Below the pieces are notes generated by a model. The model made no database searches, had not been told where the DNA came from, and worked only from the letters and a program-made list of their open reading frames with translations. Below, one piece after another: positions 57,958 to 64,000 of a stretch of 64,000 nt of DNA. The stretch is taken from positions 21,254,501 to 21,318,500 of the forward strand of contig JAZHRO010000036.1 of assembly GCA_037157565.1 (NCBI GenBank). Reading direction: 5' to 3'. This DNA is from Thalassia testudinum (Eukaryota > Streptophyta > Magnoliopsida > Alismatales > Hydrocharitaceae). Within the stretch, counting starts at the first letter, position 1, and the number at the start of each line of letters is the position of its first letter. The position numbers were made by a program, and so were the translations under genes.

Positions 57958-57990
57958 GCTAGGGACTAGCAAAAAGTATGCATGGGGGTA
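57958..57990 (+). other. Polypurine tract of element C
   Basis: GCTAGGGACTAGC followed by AAAAAGTATGCATGGGGGTA, plus orientation. The base after it starts an LTR of opposite orientation (D), so the 3' LTR of C itself is missing. Confidence 0.75.
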
Positions 57991-59732
57991 TGATAAACAC
58001 ACATGAATTCATGGTAAAATGCTTATTTATGATAGTACCTAGGCTTAATGAAACAGCGATCTTCATTTTCGATAAAAACTTTAGCATGAAATGACGTGTC
58101 GTTGTATGTGATCGTGTGGTAGAAAATTGCTTTTCAAAACATTTTAATTCTCAGAATCTAACCGCGAAAATAGTTAGGTCATCTCCATAGGGAGGAATTA
58201 GCCTATTTAAACTAGTGCATTGTGCTTCATTTATTCGAGAATCCCAGTGGGTATGCATACTAACTGGTGCATGTATTTTCAACATAATTTCTTGATTTAA
58301 AGAAGTAATCAATAATGTAAGGGTGCACATGCAAAATCACCACCAATGAAATACTAGAATTACTATCTTATTACTGACAGGCATCATCAAATTTAATTAA
58401 ATCAGAATTTGTTTCCAATGACAAATATACATGTTTACTTATTCATGAGATGAATGTGACTACATACAATTCAATTAGAATTGAGGGACATTCAAGCAAT
58501 TCTGTATTATTATAATAAGGAGATAAATAAATGAATAGTGTTCTCTACAATGGCAGTATTTGTAATTACTAATAAGGGCTTTACTGTAGAGAAATAAGGT
58601 AATACTTCCCCTCTTGCCCGTGTGAAGAGGAGTCGGAGGACGGTGTGGTCGCCGGTGGTGGGCCTCCGAGGTGCGGCCTTCGCGATGGTGGTGACGCAGC
58701 GGCCAGAGGTGGTCAGATGTGGCCGGACGGTGGAGGAGAATGTCGGCCACATCGACGGTAGGTGGCGTTCATGGGCGTCGTGGCGGGCAGCTGGTGGGCG
58801 CATGGGGGTCTGGGGCATGAGACAAGGAGAACGGCAAGGTCGACGGTGAGTTTGGGTGCTAGTAATGGCCGTATGAAGCGAGGAGGTGGCTGCAACTTTG
58901 GGTTCTTGCACTATCGGTGCAGAAGAAGATGAAGGAGAGGAGGAGAGTGCAAGTAGGCTGGGGTGCATCTTTGGCTGCACATGCACGTGGCTGGAACGTG
59001 GCTGGAGAGCGGGGTATGCTATGCGCGCACGCGGGTTGGAGTTGGTGTAGGCGAGGGATTGCGAGTGTGTGAGGGCACAGCACGCGGTGAGGGCGGTGAG
59101 AGGCTGGTGGTGCATGGTGTGCTACATGTGGCGAGGGCGGTGAGAGGCTGGCAGTGCGTGGTGCGCTACACTCGGTGAGGGGGTTCGTGGTGGTAGCCGC
59201 ACGCTGTCCCATGCGACCATCGAGAGGACAAAGGCGAGAGGCAGGTGCGTAGAGACCACGGTGCTCACTGAAGTCCATGGTGCACGCCTCCTTCACTGTG
59301 GTGGAGATGGAGGATATCCTCACAAGGGGGGAGGAAGATCCTTCTTGAACCCAATGCATTGGCATTCGGTTTAACAAATCACCCCTTACTTTCCGGCCCT
59401 GCCCGATCTCCTCCAACAACGACCGCACGATGAGGTGCTGCTGTTGCACGCGGAGTGGCGCTGGAGTCGATGGTTTGCTCTGCAGGGGAAAAAAAATAAA
59501 AAAAAAATAAAATGGGTTATTTACAGAGTTATTCCAAAATGATGCACGTAATGCATACATGCCACCATAATTTATATTTCCTTCTATTACATATGAATGT
59601 GATGTATAAAACAAGCATGCCATCATATTTATAAACTACTCTATTTATAAATCTAAGTATGCTATGTACAAGTAGAAGTCCTAATATCTAGGTATTTATG
59701 CATTCGATTAGCCCACAAATGTGGTCTCATCA
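57991..59732 (-). repeat. 3' LTR of element D
   Basis: A 1742-bp LTR in minus orientation: plus-strand ends TGATAAACACA and GTGGTCTCATCA. A polypurine tract follows on its right, so it is the 3' LTR of an element running beyond the window. Its U5 end is distantly related to the B LTR (AAATGACG-GTCGTT and the TTTAAACT stretch). Long minus-strand frames (58510-59626) lie wholly inside it and I do not call them genes. Confidence 0.88.
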
Positions 59733-61226
59733 AATGCCCTCATGCCTAGTTTTTGCTAGTCCTGAGCAAAAGTGAAAATAATGGAAATAATCAAGGGAAT
59801 TCTTCTTTCTTTATTCCACAAATTTAGTGATCCAAACAAATGTGAAGTGATAATAATAATAGCCTAGGTAACGGATCCAAGTGAAATAAGCAACTCACAT
59901 TTGTAGTTCGTACTTATCCCTTGGTAATTATTTCTATCGGGATAGGCAACTACTTCCCTCGGGGATAAAGCAGAAGATAGTCTGTAATTTGGCCCTAGCT
60001 TTTTGGCTTAAGTAGGAGATATAGAGTTGAATGGATTTGTATTTGGTGGCACACACTTATCTGGTGGTATATACAACCTAGCACTACAGACTTTAGATAT
60101 CCAGACTATCAAATATGTCAACCCAGAGAGAGGCTAAACAACTGTGCTCTCTTGATGTTCCATGGCGCTCACTCTTTTTCTTCTTTTCTCTCTGAGATCT
60201 CAAATCTCGCAAGATTTAGTAAGTGTACTCATTGTTTGGTGCCCTCATATGGCATTCACAATTCAATTAAAGTCCTAATAACTCTACAACTAAGTTAGAG
60301 TCCTCAGCCAGTATTCGGGCGATCAGAAACACTGAAAGGTAGGTATGGGTCATTTTTGGTGGATCGCGATGGGTGTTTTTGATGCCTCAGAAACAACGTC
60401 ACGAAGATAAAATTATAAACTTGGAATCTTTTCTTTCTCTCTTTTCTCTTTCACTTTTTTTTCTTTCTTTTTTTTCTAAAAAAATATAATTATTTCTTTT
60501 TTTTTCTTTTTCTTTCTTTATAAATCAACATAACACGATGCAGACTTTTATTTATGAGGCATTATTAGGGATGATGATGGTTAAGAGGATACTGTGTAGC
60601 TTATTTGGTGGAAGTGCCTACTCTCGATACTAGGAAGGAATGATAGGACAAGCATATTTCTGACCTTTGACACTATTACTCTCCTTCAACCAAGGACTCT
60701 ATGAAGGATGGTCATAACCATCTACCATAGTCATAGCTTTATTTAGGCTTAATCTCTATGTATCTGCCTTATTTGGTGACTCTCAGGAATTCACACAATG
60801 CACACAGGAACAGAGAGAGAAAACTTTGCCTAACTCTAAGGTATCACCATCTAATTGTCCAAAACTTAAGAGTCCTTGCACTAGAGTTAGCGCACCAATA
60901 ATCTCTCCACTTTCTTCTCACAAATATGAGGTGGATTTACTAGAACATAGTATACCTGGCTCCTTATTAACTGTCCAAGGATTCAATAGACTAAAAATGA
61001 TTATTGATTTTCTTCAAAGATCCATTACCCAATCTACATGCAAGTGAAGTAAATGTACTAGATTCTAAACTTAAGAAGCAATTTAAGAAGAAAAATCTTT
61101 AATGACACTTCCATGACAAAGATATTATGCTAGGGAGTAACCAATTCAACTCAATTTTTTTATTTTTTTATATGTTAATGCACCTAACCTAAATGCATGA
61201 ATACTGCCTAAAATGCAAAATGCATC
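59470..61226 (-). repeat. D tandem duplication, unit 1
   Basis: A 1.76-kb unit that starts inside the D LTR (last 263 bp on this side), crosses the polypurine tract and covers 1.5 kb of 3' region. Repeated at 61228-62974 with many substitutions. Contains a T/C-rich stretch at 60425-60520. Confidence 0.9.
59733..59760 (-). other. Polypurine tract of D
   Basis: The minus strand reads AAAAACTAGGCATGAGGGCA then TT before TGATGAGACC. A second copy lies at about 61493-61520 in the duplicated unit. Confidence 0.8.
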
Positions 61227-61227
61227 A

Positions 61228-62974
61228 ATGGTTTGCTCTGCAGGGGAAAAAAATAAAATAAAAAAAAAGTGGGTTATTTACAGAGTTATTCCAAAATGAT
61301 GCATGTAATGCATACATGCCACCATAATTTGTATTTCCTTCTATTACATGTGAATGTGATGTATAATACAAGCATGCCCTCATATTTATAAACTACTCTA
61401 TTTATAAATCTATGTAAGCTATGTACAAGTAGAAATCCTTCTAATATCTAGGTATTTATGCGTTCGATTAGCCCACAAATGCGATCATATCAAATGCCCT
61501 CATGCCAAGTTTTTGCTAGTCCCGAGCAAAAGTGAAAATAATGGAAGTAATCAAGTGAATTCTTATTTCTTTATTCCACAAATTTAGAGATTTAGACAAA
61601 TATGAAGTGATAATAATAGTAGCCTAGGTAACAGATCCAGGTGAAATAGCCAACTTACATTTGTAGTTCATACTTATCCCATGGTAAATATTTCTATTGG
61701 GATAGGCAACTACTTCCCTCGGGGATAAAATAGAAGATAATCTGTAATTTGACCCTGGCATTTTGGTTTAGGTAGGAGATATCGAGTTGAATGGATTTGT
61801 ATTTGCTGGCACACACTTATCTGGTACTCCATGTAATCTAGTACTATAGACTTTAGATATCCAAACTATCAAATATGTCAACCCAGAGAGAGGCTAAACA
61901 ACTGTGCTCTCTTGATGTTCCTTGGCGCTCACTCTTTTTCTTCTTTTCTTTCTGAGATCACAAATCTCACCAGATTTAGTAAGTGTACTCATTGTTTGGT
62001 GTCCTCATATGGTATTCACACTTCAATTAAAGTCCTAATAACTCTACAACTAAGTTAGAGTCCTCAGCCAGTATTCGAGCTATCAGAAACACTGAAAGGT
62101 AGGTATGGGTCATATTTGGTGGATCACGATGGGTGTTTTTGATGCCTCAGAAACAACATCACAAAGATAAAATTATAAACTTGGACTCTTTTCTTTCTCT
62201 CTTTTCTCTTTTTCTCTTTTTTTTCTTTCTTTTTTTTAAATATAATTGTTTCTTTTTTTTCTTTTTCTTTCTTTATTAATCAACATAACACGACGCTGAC
62301 TTTTATTTATGAGGCATTATTAGGGATGATGACGGTCAAGAGGATATTATGTGGCTTATTTAGTGGAAGTGCATACTCATGACACCAGGAAGGAATGGAT
62401 AGAACAAGCATATTTCTGACCTTTGACACTATAACCCTTCTTCAGCCGAGGACTTTATGAAGGATGGTCGTAACCATCAACCATAGTTAGTTTTATTAAG
62501 ACTCAATCTCTGTGTATCTGCCTTATTTGGTGACTCTCTGGAATTCACACAATGCACACAGGAACAGAGAGTGAAAACTATGCTTAACTCTGAGGTATCA
62601 TCATCTAATTGTCCAAAACTTAAGAGTTCTTGCACTAGACATAGCGCACCAGTAACTCTCTACTTTCTTCTCACAAATATGAGATGGATTTACTAGAAGA
62701 TAGTATGCCTGACTCCCTATTAACTGTCCAAGTGTTCAGTAGACTAAAAATGCTTATTGATTTTCTTCAAAGATCCATTACCCAGTTTATGTGCAAGTGA
62801 AGTAAATGTACTCGATTCTAAACTTAAGAAATAATTTAAGAATAAAAATCTTTAACGACACTTCCATGACAAAGATGTTTTACTAGGGACTAACCACTTT
62901 AGCTCAAATTTTTTTTTATATGTTAATGCACCTAACCAAAATGCATGAATACTGCATAAAATGCAAAATGCATC
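61228..62974 (-). repeat. D tandem duplication, unit 2
   Basis: Counterpart of 59470-61226, including an LTR-end fragment (to about 61492) and its polypurine tract. Divergence is visible in almost every line, so the duplication is old or was inherited by the element before insertion. No gene. Confidence 0.9.
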
Positions 62975-63248
62975 CCCCCATGCCTAAATCCTACAATGTC
63001 CTCATTGTAAAATTGAAACAGAGGGAGAAAGGAAGGAAATCACCTGATGATGGTGTTATTCAGAATGCTGGGTTGCCTCCCAACAAGCGCTGCATTTTCT
63101 GTCAGCAACCAGACTTATAGGGAACCTGTAAGTCTGGTTCCAGACAGAGAAAGCTAGGCCCTAAAAATATGCATAACAGTGCAGGCCCAGAAAATAGGCA
63201 GCCACAGATGTTGGTGAGCTGATGATGCAGTGTGATTTCAAATGCTCA
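62975..63248 (-). other. D 3' region next to the ORF
   Basis: On the minus strand after the ORF: AGCGCT (63086-63091) with TGGGAGGCAACCCA (63069-63082), then CAATGAGGACATTG (62994-63007) and CATGGGGGG. Same order as in A1 and A2. Confidence 0.8.
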
Positions 63249-64000
63249 CTAGAAGACATGAAAGCAGAGAACCCCGTTGGCTACCTTGGGAGGTCTAGGA
63301 ATAATAAAAGGAATATGAAAAGGGACCTCCCGAAAAGGAATATGTGGAGGATAACAAGGATCCTCCAAAGCATGATAGGTTTTAAAAGATATAAACATTA
63401 TTATTTCACACCCTTGAATGACAAAACTAAAAGTACAAGCATCAATCCACACTCGCCATTCTACTCGAGGATGTACTTGCCTGATATGTTCTCCAGAAAG
63501 AATGTAAATGCATAGAGACCTGAGGCAAGGATTAGGTAAGGAATCTACTGGTTGCTTGAGTGATTGGGTGGTAATTACTAAGTCCAAAGAGGGCTTAGGC
63601 TGTTTAGGTTCCATTCCCAATAAGAATTAGTATTCCACATCCTTACTTAGCTTCATTATTTTATGAACCTCCAATTACTCCTCTACGATAGATGAGTCAT
63701 GAATAGAATTTAATATCTCAATAGTAGACTCATGATCAACATGCTTTGACGATAGTTGGGTTTCTTGGGAAGTAGCGAGATTAGAATTATCAGCAGATCC
63801 ATCCTCAGGTTCTTTCTTGTCAATTACATCCTTTTTCGGGACTTTGTGTGCTACTTCATTATCCCTAATATCTTTAGGAGGATTATCATCTTTAATGTTA
63901 TGGAGAAAGCCTTCGTTGTTCTTCTCAGGGTATAAATCCTCAATTGATGTATATTGTCCCTGAGAGTCTCCCCTAAGCTTCTCACTATTGTGTTTGTCCT
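63249..64000 (-). pseudogene. D ORF of unknown function, C-terminal part
   Basis: One frame runs from the window edge to 63249 with two TAA codons (near 63645 and 63700). The upstream part is hydrophilic and acidic (IEDLYPEKNNEGF, KDVIDKKEPEDGS). The last 123 codons are open: GEHIRQVHPRVEWRVWIDAC, CEIIMFISFKTYHAL, CYPPHIPF. No Gag or Pol domain is recognisable. As with A2, the ORF ends just before the AGCGCT motif, so it takes the place usually held by integrase. Function unknown; coordinates are limited by the window. Confidence 0.6.

Noticed and set aside
58859..59626. 255-codon minus-strand frame in the D LTR
   Set aside because: Inside an LTR, no recognisable domain, biased Pro/Thr/His/Ser composition; nothing supports expression.

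Overview
This window is plant nuclear DNA made almost wholly of nested LTR retrotransposons; I see no convincing host gene. The elements belong to the Athila-like, chromodomain-free lineage of Ty3/Gypsy. The evidence is LTRs of 1.65-2.7 kb starting TG and ending CA, 18-nt primer binding sites complementary to the 3' end of tRNA-Asp, the domain order gag-PR-RT-RNase H-INT, an FMDDF reverse transcriptase box, DLGA(S/G) protease boxes and a GPY integrase tail. Absence of genes and the depth of nesting suggest heterochromatin of a repeat-rich angiosperm; the species cannot be told from the sequence.

Layout from oldest to youngest, as I reconstruct it. Element C (plus strand, gag-protease only) is the host sequence, visible at 11589-12147, 14849-17075 and 57594-57990. 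Into it went: A1 (plus, 1-11588, all pol domains but many stops, 5' LTR cut by the window edge); a solo LTR of the same broad family (minus, 12148-14848); and B (minus, 17076-57593, target duplication GTCAC/GTCAT at its two ends 40 kb apart). B was itself split twice. E (plus, 44056-53799, duplication CAAAC) landed in its gag; E is an A-type element that has lost all of PR-RT-INT. A2 (minus, about 31146-40003) landed in its integrase; A2 has no gag or pol but carries one intact 557-codon ORF of unknown function. D (minus, 57991 to beyond 64000) abuts the right end of C.

Between the two halves of the B integrase, 20363-31145 is not a transposon insertion. It is a 7.75-kb direct copy of 11064-18795 (23377-31124) preceded by a 3-kb inverted copy of the same material (20406-23371). 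It is joined to a truncated A2 LTR through short templated filler, which looks like error-prone break repair.

Shared non-coding structure is the most interesting signal. The A-type LTRs carry a dyad at a fixed place (about 820 bp from the LTR start, 71-81 bp upstream of TATA) whose arms differ between subfamilies but keep pairing. The region downstream of the coding part carries, in several families, a CAATGAGGACATTG hairpin plus G-run, a TAGGAT...ATCCTA palindrome, and an array of 50-59-bp units. In A1, E, A2 and D an AGCGCT plus GGGAGGCAACCC motif also follows the last ORF or its remnant. These look like cis-acting elements held in common by autonomous and non-autonomous members.
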